Of a stretch of 56,352 nucleotides of DNA, positions 26,156 through 35,631 are shown one piece after another. Below the pieces are notes generated by a model, which did no database searches, was not told where the DNA came from, and saw only the letters and a list, made by a program, of their open reading frames with translations. Position numbers and translations under genes: made by a program. The stretch is from an uncultured Enterovibrio sp. (GTDB taxonomy: Bacteria; Pseudomonadota; Gammaproteobacteria; Enterobacterales; Vibrionaceae). The first letter of the stretch is position 1. Every line of letters starts with the position of its first letter. Location of the stretch: positions 1 through 56,352 of the forward strand of contig CAMRDW010000002.1 of NCBI GenBank assembly GCA_947041315.1, given 5' to 3'.

Positions 26156-26381
26156 TTTCTTTTCTATTCTGTTGTTTTTTTGATTTTTCTATTCAAAGAG
26201 CGGATTAATACTGTGTTTTTATTGGTGTTGCCTATTTGTCTTTTGTTTTTATATTTGCGGTGACCGTATTCACAAATTGCTGTGTATGCGTGATTTATCC
26301 AGTAAATGAGCTTTATATCATATGTCTATTTTTGGTTGAAAAGCCTAGGATGGGGCCGTTTGTAGCAGAGGATGATGTCTT

Positions 26382-26678
26382 ATGAAAATCGTAGCGATTA
26401 CAGCATGTCATACCGGAATTGCTCATTGTTATATGGCTGCAGATCGTCTTATCCATGCCGCCCAAAGTCTTTCAATTCAAATCAAAGTTGAAACACAAGG
26501 GGCCATGGGAATAGAAAATAAATTATCAAAAAGAGAGTTTGATTCTGCAGATCATATTTTATTAGTAACAGAGATTTTTATTAGCGAAAGTGAACGATAT
26601 GAAGGGAAAAACCCTATTTCACTTTCCATGCAAGATGTTATTAATAATGCCACCGATTTATTAAAAAAACTTAAGTGA
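26382..26678 (+). CDS. fryB: PTS fructose-type EIIB component (FryB-like)
   Basis: The 98 residues form a single EIIB-Fru domain that passes phosphate from EIIA to sugar via a cysteine. The start KIVAITACHTGIAHCYMAAD matches the EIIB motif T-A-C-P-T-G-x-A-H, with active Cys9; histidine replaces the usual proline after it. EGKNPISLSMQDVINNATDLL closes the domain. It overlaps the reading region of the next gene and has no EIIC partner here. In E. coli fryA, fryB and fryC are clustered with aminopeptidase genes. Confidence 0.88.
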   Translation: MKIVAITACHTGIAHCYMAADRLIHAAQSLSIQIKVETQGAMGIENKLSKREFDSADHILLVTEIFISESERYEGKNPISLSMQDVINNATDLLKKLK

Positions 26679-26683
26679 TTAAT

Positions 26684-29164
26684 ATGAAAAAAGAATTGAA
26701 TTTTATTTGTGTATTACCCAATGGTATTCATGCGCGTCCTGCGAATCATCTTGAAGCCGAGTGCCGTCCATTTAAAAGTGAAATTACCTTATGTAATTTG
26801 AAAAATAACCATAAAGGTTCGGCCAAAAGTGTTTTATCTTTGGTCGGTACGGACACCTTGTTGAATGATCCTTGTATGCTGCTTATCGAAGGAGAAGACG
26901 CTGAGCTTGCGTTTGATGCTTTGTCTAAATACATGACAGAGGTTTTTCCTCATTGTGATGAAGCCCTTGTTGTGATGGACGACTCGGAGGTGTCTTTGCC
27001 TCAATCTTTGATGCGTCATTCACCTTCGCTTCTTGTGGCTAAACGCCTTTCTGCTGGTGTGGCGAAGGGCACCTTGGTGCGTTACACCGAAATTTCTTTT
27101 TCTCAGTTTGAAGAGGCGAATTCAAATTTTACATTTGAAAAAACCAAAGAGCAGGTGACTTTTTCTTTGCTTGATAAGCTCGAAAAGGCATCAGGACAAG
27201 AAAAAGAAATCATTCACGCCCATCTTGGAATATTAAAAGATGAGACTTTAAATGAAAAAGTCACAGGGTTTGTGTCACAAGGTCAATCTCTTGCAAAAGC
27301 CATTATTTCAGCTGCAAACGAGATCAGTGAAACCTTGTTGCAGTCGTCGTCTGATTATCTAAAAGAGCGCGTGCTTGATATCAAAGACATTGCCTTGCAG
27401 CTTTTAATATCGGCGCACCCTGAGCTGAATATTTCAACTCGTTTTGTCTTGACGTCGCCTTCGATTGTTATCGCGAACGATTTAACCCCCAGTCAATTTT
27501 TAGGTTTAGATCGTGACCTTTTAAAAGGTCTGATATTAACCAAAGCGGGTTCGACCTCTCACACGGTTATTTTGGCCCGTGCCTTTAATATTCCTACCGT
27601 CTCCGGTGTTTCTATTGACGCTTGCAAAGAGGAAGAAGGAAAAACACTTTATCTTGATGGTCAATTGGGTGTGATTGCGCTGTCGCCTTCTGAAAACGTG
27701 GCCCGTTATTTTGAACGTGTGCTTTGGCTTTCTCAAAAAACAGCGGGCATTGAACAGGCGTTTTTGCATCAAGCTGGGCAAACAAGAGACAATAAGCAAA
27801 TTGAAATTGCGGCCAACATCGCGTGTCCTGTTGAAGCCACCCCTGCCTTTGAAAAAGGCGCGCAAGGCATCGGTTTGTTTAGAACTGAAATGCTCTTTAT
27901 GGACAGAGCCACACCGCCTTTAGAAGAAGAGCAATTTAACGCTTATAAAGACGTGCTGGAAGCGGCGGATAAAAAAGCGGTGATCATTCGTACAATGGAT
28001 ATCGGTGGCGATAAGCCACTTGATTATCTGAATTTGCCTCATGAGCACAACCCCTTTTTAGGCTACCGCGCTGTGCGGATTTATCCGCAGTTTATTGCGC
28101 TTTTTCACACGCAACTTCGTGCGATTTTGCGGGCTTCTCTGTTTGGTCACACCAAAGTCATGATCCCCATGATCCAAAGCATTGAAGAGATCCGCTGGGT
28201 GAAAGCGCAAATTGAGCTTGTGAAAGCCGGGCTTGAACAAGAAGGCGTTGCTTTTGGGCATATTGAGCTTGGGATCATGGTTGAAATCCCTTCTGTGGCC
28301 TTCATCATGGATAAATTTTGCCAAGAAGTGGATTTCTTTAGCATTGGCTCCAACGACATGACCCAATATCTATTGGCTGTGGATCGTGATAATGATAAAG
28401 TCTCCTCTTTATATAACAGTTTGGCTCCGTCTTTTCTTCGTTTGCTCGGAACCGTGGTGAATGCGGCGCACGCGAACGGCAAATGGATCGGTTTGTGTGG
28501 TGAGCTTGGCGCGAATAAAAAAGTATTGCCCCTTCTCATTGGCGCAGGTTTAGATGAGCTGAGTATGGCGGCCCCGAATGTTGCGCCGACGAAAATGGCT
28601 TTACGTCAATTTGACAGTGCGCAGTGTGCAACCTTATTTAATGAAGCCTGTGATTGTGCAACCATCAGTGAGGTTGAAGCCTTGTTGGATGTTTTTGCCC
28701 GTTCACAAGAAAATAAACCCTTGCTTTCAAATGAATGTGTGCTTCTTGAATGCGACGCACAAACGAAAGAAGAAGCGATTCAAACCTTGGTAGGGAACCT
28801 TGGGGTGCATGGACGAACCTCGGTTGCCAATGATTTAGAAGCCGATATTTGGGCCCGTGAAGATGTTTTTACAACGGCCCTTGGCAATGGTTTTGCGATA
28901 CCGCATACGAAATCAGACAATATCATTCATTCTTCGATTTCGATTGCCCGTTTAAACAAAACGGTGCGTTGGAGTGAGGAGGATGACTCGGATGTGGATT
29001 TCATCATCATGCTGACGTTAAACAAAGATCAAGGTGATCAACACATGCGCATTTTCTCCGGTCTTGCGCGCAAACTGATCCATGAAAGTTTCCGTAATAC
29101 CCTTAAAACGATGAAATCAGAAGATGAAATCATCGCTTACCTGCATTCAGAACTTTCTTTGTAA
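26684..29164 (+). CDS. fryA: Multiphosphoryl transfer protein HPr-EI-EIIA(Fru) (FryA-like)
   Basis: This single 826-residue chain carries the general PTS enzymes and a fructose-type EIIA. The HPr domain has NGIHARPA (His16). The EI domain has GSTSHTVILARAFNIPTVSG (His293) and the pyruvate-binding part GLFRTEMLFM, FRTQLRAIL-like and IGSNDMTQYLLAVDRDN. The EIIA domain is at about 680-826 with GNGFAIPHTKSD (His741). The order and sequence match E. coli FryA (PtsA type). It would take phosphate from PEP and give it to FryB. ATG 26684 is six bases after the fryB stop; GTG 26675 overlapping that stop is also possible. A hairpin without T-run follows, then a mannosidase gene. Confidence 0.92.
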   Translation: MKKELNFICVLPNGIHARPANHLEAECRPFKSEITLCNLKNNHKGSAKSVLSLVGTDTLLNDPCMLLIEGEDAELAFDALSKYMTEVFPHCDEALVVMDDSEVSLPQSLMRHSPSLLVAKRLSAGVAKGTLVRYTEISFSQFEEANSNFTFEKTKEQVTFSLLDKLEKASGQEKEIIHAHLGILKDETLNEKVTGFVSQGQSLAKAIISAANEISETLLQSSSDYLKERVLDIKDIALQLLISAHPELNISTRFVLTSPSIVIANDLTPSQFLGLDRDLLKGLILTKAGSTSHTVILARAFNIPTVSGVSIDACKEEEGKTLYLDGQLGVIALSPSENVARYFERVLWLSQKTAGIEQAFLHQAGQTRDNKQIEIAANIACPVEATPAFEKGAQGIGLFRTEMLFMDRATPPLEEEQFNAYKDVLEAADKKAVIIRTMDIGGDKPLDYLNLPHEHNPFLGYRAVRIYPQFIALFHTQLRAILRASLFGHTKVMIPMIQSIEEIRWVKAQIELVKAGLEQEGVAFGHIELGIMVEIPSVAFIMDKFCQEVDFFSIGSNDMTQYLLAVDRDNDKVSSLYNSLAPSFLRLLGTVVNAAHANGKWIGLCGELGANKKVLPLLIGAGLDELSMAAPNVAPTKMALRQFDSAQCATLFNEACDCATISEVEALLDVFARSQENKPLLSNECVLLECDAQTKEEAIQTLVGNLGVHGRTSVANDLEADIWAREDVFTTALGNGFAIPHTKSDNIIHSSISIARLNKTVRWSEEDDSDVDFIIMLTLNKDQGDQHMRIFSGLARKLIHESFRNTLKTMKSEDEIIAYLHSELSL

Positions 29165-29189
29165 GCAGGCGCTTCACCCTAAAAACAAG

Positions 29190-29211
29190 CCTGCATCCTG
29201 ACGGATGCGGG
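29190..29211 (+). other. Hairpin between the PTS gene and the GH92 gene
   Basis: A 9-bp stem (CCTGCATCC with GGATGCGGG, one G-T pair) has a 4-base loop and no T-run. It may be an attenuator or RNA-stabilising hairpin rather than a terminator, leaving open read-through into the mannosidase gene. Confidence 0.5.
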
Positions 29212-29264
29212 TAAAACGCATTTAGACGTTATTGCTGAAAAGCGACTTTTTAGAGGTCCATTTT

Positions 29265-31688
29265 ATGAAAAACAAATTGACACCGTGTGCTATCGCGGTG
29301 CTTATTTCTTTAATTATTACAGGTTGTAATAAAGACTCTCCTTCTAATATTCATTTAACTGATACCCCCCTTAATCTGTCTTTACTTCAATATGTTGACC
29401 CCATGATTGGGACCGCAGGATCTGGACATACTTTTCCTGGCGCTGTCGTGCCTGCTGGCATGGTGCAGTTGTCACCGGATACCTTTATCGGATCGGGAGC
29501 AGGGCATGAGTCAGGTGAAAATCCTTGGCATTCGGCTTCTGGCTATTGGGATAAATCTCTTTATGGGCCAAACGGGCAAATCTTCGACACGGATTTAAGT
29601 CTTTACGGCTTTTCTCATACCCATCTTTCTGGGACTGGCGCCACTGATTTAGGAGACATTCTTCTTTTACCTTTTTCAAATCAGGCCGATGCGGATTTAA
29701 ATGCCTTTAATAAAATAAACGAAGTGGCCAAGCCGGGGTATTACAAAACCCAACTCAATAAAGGCGAGATTGAGGTTGAGCTGACAACCACAAAACGTGT
29801 GGGTTTACATCGCTATACCTTTAAAGCCGGGACCGACAGAAATATAAAACTCGATTTAGGTCACACCTTAAAGAACAACAATGGCGCCTCGCTTAGAAAT
29901 AAAATCCAATTCATTGACCCTTACACCATTCGAGGCCTTAAGTCCTCAACGGGTTGGTTCCAAGGTCAAGAGCATCAAGGGCAAGATGTATATTTTTATG
30001 CAAAATTTAATCTGCCTGTTGGGGGGGCCTTGTTAGGTGAAAATTCGGGTGTTCCAGCACGAGAAATGCGTTTCAACAGCGTGTATACAGGCACTGATTT
30101 AAAGACTCATTTGAATTTTGGAATTGGAGATGAAGCGCTGGAAGTGCGGGTGGGTATTTCTCCTGTCAATTGGCACGGCGCTCAAAAGAATTTAGAAGCA
30201 GAAGCCCCGACCTTTGATTTTGAAGGCGTGAAACTCAACGCAGAAAAAGCCTGGGCACAAAAGCTGAATACCATTCAAGTTGAAGGCGGTACGGAAAAAG
30301 AAAAGAAAATTTTCTATACCGGTCTTTACCACATGATGATAGCCCCCATTGAATTTTACGATGTGGATGGACGCTACGTGGACATGCTGGGAACGATTCG
30401 CACCCTTAAAGAAGGTGAAACCCCGAATTATTCCATTTATTCGACTTGGGATACTTTCCGTGCGGTTCATCCTTTATGGACCATCATCGACCCAAAACAG
30501 GCCACGCTTTATGTGAGAGATTTGATTCGAAAATCAAATGACGAATTTGGTATGCTTCCTAAATGGGAAGGGCACGGTTCAGAAACGGGCACCATGATAG
30601 GGTATCCTTCGACGGCGATTGTCGGGGATGCGGTAACAAAAGGCTTGGTTGACGCGAAAGAAGCCCTTGATGCATCGATAAAATCGGCTTATTACCGTCC
30701 ACATGATTTCTCGCAAATCAAAGATGAGATCCTGACGTCTTTGATGCCAGGACAATTGAATTACCACATTAACGAAAAATGTGTGCGCGCGCCGAACTGG
30801 AACTCGGTGTCTTATGCGCTGGAGTATTCCTACTACGACTGGACCATTGCAGAAATGGCCAAAGCTGCGGGAGACATGGCTCTTTATAATGAATTTAAAG
30901 CGCGTTCTGAATTTTCTCTCAATCATTGGGACCCGGCTTTTGGTTTCTTTGTTCCTACGGTACAAGCAGGGGAAAATAACTGTGCTTTCCTTGCCGGCTC
31001 TGGAGCACAATGGGACACGGAGAACTATCCAAACGGGTTTGATCCTTATGTTGCCAATCCGTTGTTTTTCACTGAAGGAAATGCGTGGCAGTGGCAATGG
31101 ACCTTCATGCAAGATTTTGACAAGTTAACCGAAGTGATGGGCGGGACGGAAGGCTTTAATCAAAAGCTGAATGATCTTTTCAGCGCAGACTCAAACCAAG
31201 GTGATCAACATCAAGACATGACAGGGTATATCGGTCAATATATTCATGGAAATGAGCCTTCACACCATGTTATTTACCTTTATAACCGCACCAACGAATC
31301 TTACAAGGTGCAAGAATATATCGACAGAGTGTACGATGAGTTTTATACCACATCCCCTGATGGGATCATCGGAAATGAAGATGTAGGACAGATGTCGGCT
31401 TGGTATATCATGTCTGCCTTGGGTTTTTATCAGGTCTCTCCAACCGATCCAACTTACAGCATTGGTCGTCCTATGTTTGATAAAGCGACCATCTCGATGG
31501 GGGGCGGTACCTTCACTGTCATCGCTGAAAATAACGGTCCAGACAACCTGTATGTTCAATCTGTGACCATCAATGGCAAACCTTTGAACAAATACAATAC
31601 CTTTAAGCATGAAGAATTTGTGAAAGGTGGCGTATTACGCTTTGTGATGACAAACAATAAAGCAGAGGCGATGGCGGCCAATATTTAA
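29265..31688 (+). CDS. GH92 exo-alpha-mannosidase, lipoprotein
   Basis: The 807-residue protein has a lipoprotein signal (IAVLISLIITGC, Cys about 21) and then a two-domain glycoside hydrolase family 92 enzyme. DPMIGTAGSGHTFPGAVVP (near 45-63) is the N-terminal hallmark. Catalytic-cleft motifs are PKWEGHGSETGTMIGYPST (near 433), GNEPSHHVIYLYN (near 662) and GNEDVGQMSAWYIMSALGFY (near 703). GH92 enzymes are calcium-dependent inverting exo-mannosidases that remove alpha-1,2, -1,3 or -1,6 mannose, typically from N-glycans. The lipid anchor suggests periplasmic or surface action. ATG 29265 has GAGGT seven bases upstream. The bond specificity cannot be read from sequence. Confidence 0.92.
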   Translation: MKNKLTPCAIAVLISLIITGCNKDSPSNIHLTDTPLNLSLLQYVDPMIGTAGSGHTFPGAVVPAGMVQLSPDTFIGSGAGHESGENPWHSASGYWDKSLYGPNGQIFDTDLSLYGFSHTHLSGTGATDLGDILLLPFSNQADADLNAFNKINEVAKPGYYKTQLNKGEIEVELTTTKRVGLHRYTFKAGTDRNIKLDLGHTLKNNNGASLRNKIQFIDPYTIRGLKSSTGWFQGQEHQGQDVYFYAKFNLPVGGALLGENSGVPAREMRFNSVYTGTDLKTHLNFGIGDEALEVRVGISPVNWHGAQKNLEAEAPTFDFEGVKLNAEKAWAQKLNTIQVEGGTEKEKKIFYTGLYHMMIAPIEFYDVDGRYVDMLGTIRTLKEGETPNYSIYSTWDTFRAVHPLWTIIDPKQATLYVRDLIRKSNDEFGMLPKWEGHGSETGTMIGYPSTAIVGDAVTKGLVDAKEALDASIKSAYYRPHDFSQIKDEILTSLMPGQLNYHINEKCVRAPNWNSVSYALEYSYYDWTIAEMAKAAGDMALYNEFKARSEFSLNHWDPAFGFFVPTVQAGENNCAFLAGSGAQWDTENYPNGFDPYVANPLFFTEGNAWQWQWTFMQDFDKLTEVMGGTEGFNQKLNDLFSADSNQGDQHQDMTGYIGQYIHGNEPSHHVIYLYNRTNESYKVQEYIDRVYDEFYTTSPDGIIGNEDVGQMSAWYIMSALGFYQVSPTDPTYSIGRPMFDKATISMGGGTFTVIAENNGPDNLYVQSVTINGKPLNKYNTFKHEEFVKGGVLRFVMTNNKAEAMAANI

Positions 31689-31823
31689 AAAAATGACCTC
31701 TTATACCCGAGATTTGAAGATGAAGTGCGACGGAAAAAAAGTGAAACCCCTTCCGTCAATTTCAACATTGAAAGGGAGCATGCAATACGACTCCCTATCA
31801 GCTCATTGAGGGTTAACGAGGCG

Positions 31824-31867
31824 AAGCGCTTGAGCATCCATGCTTGGATGTGATGGCGCTTTTTTTA
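31824..31867 (+). terminator. Terminator downstream of the GH92 gene
   Basis: A nested stem (AAGCGC with GCGCTT outside, CATCCA with TGGATG inside) ends in seven T. The inner arms resemble the centre of an ERIC-like element. Confidence 0.6.
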
Positions 31868-31927
31868 TTGGGCGCCCGTGTATCCGCCAATTTGACATGA
31901 AAATGGATTATTCATCAAAAGAAGATT

Positions 31928-32040
31928 ATCCCCATTCCATTACGTCGTTAGTCAGAAATTGCGCCGGAAAAATCACTGAAAACAAGGCGTGAATTGTCGA
32001 TAACGGGTTATTCTCATTGAGGCATTCATAACGATGTTAT
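31928..32040. repeat. Second repeat family (B), truncated copy
   Basis: It matches the first 113 bases of the 8520 element (CATTCCATTACGTCGTTAGT through AACGATGTTAT). It stops where an ERIC-like sequence begins; the right third and right terminal repeat are gone. Confidence 0.6.
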
Positions 32041-32110
32041 GCCCCAAGTCATTGAACTTGCCCGGATGCGGCCAGCGAGTGAAGCGCCTTGGTACAACGC
32101 CTTGGGCATA
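32038..32110 (+). repeat. Shortened ERIC-like element fused to family-B copy
   Basis: TATGCCCCAAGTCATTGAAC at the left and CCTTGGGCATA at the right flank a reduced centre. It shares the TAT with the end of the truncated family-B element. Confidence 0.5.
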
Positions 32111-32283
32111 AAATGAATGAAAAGAGGACAGATTTTAGATACAAGAATTAATGACACTGAATTTCTAATAAATTTGAGATCCAAAAAAACATTAAATGAT
32201 TTGAAACCCTTCGAATTTTAACGGGTAAGCCTGTGTCGCTTATTGTTGAGATCGCGCATTTTATCAAAATTTTAATTAGATAT

Positions 32284-32312
32284 TTGGTCGCTTGATGTCT
32301 GTTTGGTATATT
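32284..32312 (+). promoter_or_regulatory. Candidate promoter of yajD
   Basis: TTGGTC (32284-32289) and TATATT (32307-32312) are 17 bases apart and end 35 bases before the ATG. Confidence 0.35.
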
Positions 32313-32347
32313 AGATTTAAACCAAAAGACAAATAGAAGATATCAGT

Positions 32348-32692
32348 ATGTCATCAGATTATTTCGGAACCAGTGCGGCTTACGCGCGTCAAGAAAGTGG
32401 TTATCGTGAAAAAGCGCTCAAATTGTATCCTTGGGTTTGCGGCCATTGTGCCCGTGAATTTGTGTACTCTAATTTACGTGAACTGACTGTTCATCACGTC
32501 GATCACGACCACACCAACAATCCACCTGATGGAAGTAATTGGGAGTTATTGTGTTTATTTTGTCATGATCATGAGCATTCAAAATACACAGATCACGCTC
32601 AATACGGCTCAGAAATCAAAGCAGGTCAAGATGATCATCAAGCCGCGACGCACAATCCTTTCGCGGATTTAAAAAATTTGATGAAAAAATAG
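32348..32692 (+). CDS. yajD: YajD family HNH nuclease
   Basis: This 114-residue protein closely follows E. coli YajD: YARQESGYREKALKLYPWVC, the zinc Cys pair (CGHC), REFVYSNLRELTVHHVDHDH (the HNH core) and NWELLCLFCHDHEHSKYT (second Cys pair). HNH proteins cut nucleic acid using one metal ion; the natural target of YajD is not known. No phage or toxin genes are nearby, so it is a housekeeping member. It is a single gene with its own candidate promoter. Confidence 0.93.
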   Translation: MSSDYFGTSAAYARQESGYREKALKLYPWVCGHCAREFVYSNLRELTVHHVDHDHTNNPPDGSNWELLCLFCHDHEHSKYTDHAQYGSEIKAGQDDHQAATHNPFADLKNLMKK

Positions 32693-33201
32693 AGCCTTCA
32701 GGATTTATTGAATCGATATTCTGAAGCTTGAATGTTGTTTTTTTCTGCATTTTTTAAAGAGCACATCGTCAGCCTTCATCTCACGCCAATAAAGCCTCCA
32801 TGAGGGGATCAATGTCCTTCCCCTTATTGGATGTCCGCCAAGTCTTTAAAAACAAAGAGGGAAGTACGGGGATATTGTATTTGATTTGATTTGAAGTGAT
32901 GCGTTGCTCTTATGATGCTATCACCACAAGCGATTAAAAACAGTGGAAAGTGGAAGTGTCTCATCAATCGTTGAAGTCAAATACCCATTTAGCAAAATCG
33001 CCAACAAGCACAGTGTGAACCCAAAGTAACCACGTATTGATGTCAATTTGTGCAACATGTAGACTTGAATTTTCAGTATAAAAAACAAGCGGAATCCTTT
33101 CGTATTAATCCGAAAATCACGCATCAATACGACACAATGTGTATATGAATCATTAAAGCGATTTCAGAGTGCTGCGTAATAGCGTTTATCCCATCGTAAA
33201 G
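32693..33201. other. Gap between yajD and the glycosylasparaginase gene
   Basis: No gene is supported. A minus-strand frame (32921-33127) encodes one hydrophobic helix but has no ribosome site. No clear ERIC copy was seen here, which makes it one of the few repeat-free gaps. Confidence 0.4.
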
Positions 33202-33236
33202 AAGATAAAACCCAGCATGAAGCTGAGTTTTATCTT
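33202..33236 (-). terminator. Terminator of the glycosylasparaginase operon
   Basis: A 15-bp stem with one G-T pair and a 5-base loop lies just after the stop codon on the minus strand. A short T-rich tail (CTTCTTT) follows. It probably ends the five-gene operon. Confidence 0.75.
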
Positions 33237-33250
33237 TGAAAGGGAAGGCG

Positions 33251-34177
33251 TTATTTCGTCATGATGACTTCGGCTTGACGCGCTTCGGGTTTGTCCATGC
33301 CGGAGGTCCAATACCAATAGGTGATGTTTCCAGGGCAATTGAGGCTGACCACTTTGTGATTATTGTGCTTGTCGATGGCGTGAATGGTGACCCCTTCGGT
33401 GTAGCCGTCTTTTAGGTAATCTAAATCCTTGATGGCTTCGTAGACTGCGTCATCCAAAGACAAGCCCATTTTCATGTAAAGCACCACGGCGTGTGAAGTG
33501 GCGCAACGGATGGCCATTTCACCTGTGTGAGTGCAGGCGCATGCGCCGTAACGGCTGTCTGCGTAAGAGCCTGCCCCAATGATGGGGCTGTCTCCTAAGC
33601 GGCCTGGGTATTTCCATGCCCAACCGGATGTTGAAGTGGCCACGCTGATTTTTTTATGGGTGTCTTGACAGAGAAAAACGGTGGTGTCTCTTACGCGCTC
33701 AGGATCGGTGGCGTTATTGGAAAGAGGGGCCAAAGGGAGGTGAGGGAAGGCGGCTTGCTCTTCTTTTGTCATGGATTGCTCCAGTTTTTCCCACCATACG
33801 CGTTTGGAGTCTTCAATCAAATTGTTGCCCGCTTTGGCGCCTATTTCTTTGGCAAAAAGAGCGGCACCTTCACCCACTAAAATTTCATGGTTTAATTCGG
33901 TCATGATTTTGTGGGCCACTTCCACGGGGTGCATGTAGCCTTTTAACGCGCCTACCGCCCCTGTGCGCAAGGTGTCTCCGTCCATGACGGAGGCGTCCAA
34001 TTCCATTTCACCTAAGACATTGGGCCAGCCGCCGTAGCCGACGGTGCGCACGCGAGGGTCAAGCTCGACGCGCTTTATGCCTTCAATGAGAGAAAGTAAG
34101 CCATCTTGGCCTTCATTTAATTGGCGTGCACTGTATTCGATTCCTGGGTAGGCTTCTGAATTTGCTAATAAAATCAT
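33251..34177 (-). CDS. N4-(beta-N-acetylglucosaminyl)-L-asparaginase (glycosylasparaginase)
   Basis: This 308-residue Ntn-hydrolase cleaves the GlcNAc-Asn link left after glycoprotein breakdown, giving aspartate and GlcNAc. It matches the human/Elizabethkingia enzymes: VGYGGWPNVLGEMELDASVM, DGDTLRTGAVGALKGY, LVGEGAALFAKEIG. The self-cleavage site is RDT-TVFL, with nucleophile Thr165. Substrate-binding GRLGDSPIIGAGSYAD and THTGEMAIR follow. ATG 34177 has AGGAAG five bases upstream; the frame runs 18 codons further but would overlap the preceding gene. It has no signal peptide, so it should act in the cytoplasm on imported substrate. Last gene of the operon. Confidence 0.88.
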   Translation of the reverse strand: MILLANSEAYPGIEYSARQLNEGQDGLLSLIEGIKRVELDPRVRTVGYGGWPNVLGEMELDASVMDGDTLRTGAVGALKGYMHPVEVAHKIMTELNHEILVGEGAALFAKEIGAKAGNNLIEDSKRVWWEKLEQSMTKEEQAAFPHLPLAPLSNNATDPERVRDTTVFLCQDTHKKISVATSTSGWAWKYPGRLGDSPIIGAGSYADSRYGACACTHTGEMAIRCATSHAVVLYMKMGLSLDDAVYEAIKDLDYLKDGYTEGVTIHAIDKHNNHKVVSLNCPGNITYWYWTSGMDKPEARQAEVIMTK

Positions 34178-34203
34178 TTCTACTTCCTTGGTAATTCTGA
34201 TAT

Positions 34204-35583
34204 TTATTTTTGTGTTATCAATTTTTGACAAAGTGCGCTCAACAAGAGCACGCCATAGCCTGAGGCGGCTTTAGGGTAAATTTTTCGGTGTTGCATCCCT
34301 AAAGACATGGCGGCGGAATCGATGTGAATCCATTTTTGTTGCGGTTCAATAAAATGATTTAAGAAGGTCGCGGCAACGCAGGCGCTTCCATCCGGCTCTT
34401 CACTGCCGTGGCGGATGTCTGCAAAATCACTTTTTAAAGACGCTTCATACAGATCATGGGCAATGGGCATGTGCCAAAGGGGTTCGGCGCACTCTAAACC
34501 CGCTTCTTTTGCCGCGTCGATGAATGGGAGATCGTTGCCCATTAAGGAGGCATAGGCTTTGCCTAAAGAGATCCCGGTTGCGCCTGTTAAAGTTGCAATA
34601 TCAATAAGATAATCAGGGTTGTATGTTTTTTGAGCGTAATCTAAAACATCCGCCAGTACCATGCGCCCTTCGGCATCGGTTGTGATGATTTCAACCCCTT
34701 TACCGGAACGCATCCTGACCACATCTCCGGGTTTTATGGCCTCCCCTGAAGGCATGTTTTCAACCAATCCGCATAAACCGATGACTCGAACAGGGCATTG
34801 CATGGCAGCAATGGCGTGCATGCATCCCACAACGGCCGCCGCTCCGCCCATGTCGACTTTCATGGTGCTCATAAAACGAGGCTGCTTGATGCTTATTCCA
34901 CCCGAATCAAAGGTGACGCCTTTGCCGACAAGGGCCAAGGTGATCTTTGCGTTTTCTGGGTGATAATCCATGCACAATAACCTTGCCTCACGGCTGCTGC
35001 CTTGGGCTATTCCCATTAATCCGCCAAATCCTTGTTCTAGCATCATTTTTTCATCTAAAAAGGAAAGGTTAACGCCTTTCATGTTCAATTCTTGTACTGC
35101 CTGAACGAAGCTTTCAGGGAAAAGAAGATTGCCCGGTTTGTTCATTAATTCGCGGGAAATGATTTGGCTTTTTGCTAAGGTTTCGCCTTCTTTAAACGCT
35201 GATATCAATGCGTTATTGTCGCTGTTAAGGGAAAAATGCGCTTGAGAAAAAGAAAGATGGACACTTTCTGTGTGCTTGTATTCATAGCCTGATAACGCCA
35301 AGCCAAAAGAGAGCCATTTAATCCAGATTTCAACGGAGAAAGAAGGATGCAGGTTTTTTTCAATACTTAATTGAAGGCGCGCTGTTTTTTTAAATTGAGA
35401 GCCCAACAAAAAGCCAATGTCTTGGAGATCTGAAATGGAAAAGGTGTCTTTGCTAATTTCTGCATTAAACATTTCAACATCATGATTTAAATCGAGTGTT
35501 TTTTCTTTTCCCATTTTCAAATGCACGGTTTTAACATTTTCGCTTTCTTGAGGATGAAGACGGATAAATTCAATGTGAAGCAT
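34204..35583 (-). CDS. M17 leucyl aminopeptidase family protein
   Basis: This 459-residue cytoplasmic exopeptidase has the two-metal M17 active site: LVGKGVTFDSGGISIKQ, STMKVDMGGAAAVVG, GLVENMPSGEAIKPGDVV and the signature TTDAEGRMVLADVLDYA. It removes N-terminal residues from peptides. The N-terminal domain (about 1-150) is poorly conserved, as usual. It lies between the permease gene (48-base gap) and glycosylasparaginase (26-base gap) in the same operon, suggesting it trims imported glycopeptides until glycosylasparaginase can act, since that enzyme needs a free alpha-amino group on the asparagine (established for the family). Confidence 0.88.
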   Translation of the reverse strand: MLHIEFIRLHPQESENVKTVHLKMGKEKTLDLNHDVEMFNAEISKDTFSISDLQDIGFLLGSQFKKTARLQLSIEKNLHPSFSVEIWIKWLSFGLALSGYEYKHTESVHLSFSQAHFSLNSDNNALISAFKEGETLAKSQIISRELMNKPGNLLFPESFVQAVQELNMKGVNLSFLDEKMMLEQGFGGLMGIAQGSSREARLLCMDYHPENAKITLALVGKGVTFDSGGISIKQPRFMSTMKVDMGGAAAVVGCMHAIAAMQCPVRVIGLCGLVENMPSGEAIKPGDVVRMRSGKGVEIITTDAEGRMVLADVLDYAQKTYNPDYLIDIATLTGATGISLGKAYASLMGNDLPFIDAAKEAGLECAEPLWHMPIAHDLYEASLKSDFADIRHGSEEPDGSACVAATFLNHFIEPQQKWIHIDSAAMSLGMQHRKIYPKAASGYGVLLLSALCQKLITQK

Positions 35584-35631
35584 AAATAAAGAGGATCCTT
35601 AAAAAAAGAGGGGAGAGCCCATGATAAAAAC

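Noticed and set aside
32921-33127. Minus-strand frame encoding a 68-residue single-helix protein
   Set aside because: It has no ribosome site at any start, no recognisable family, and lies in an AT-rich gap where hydrophobic frames arise by chance.
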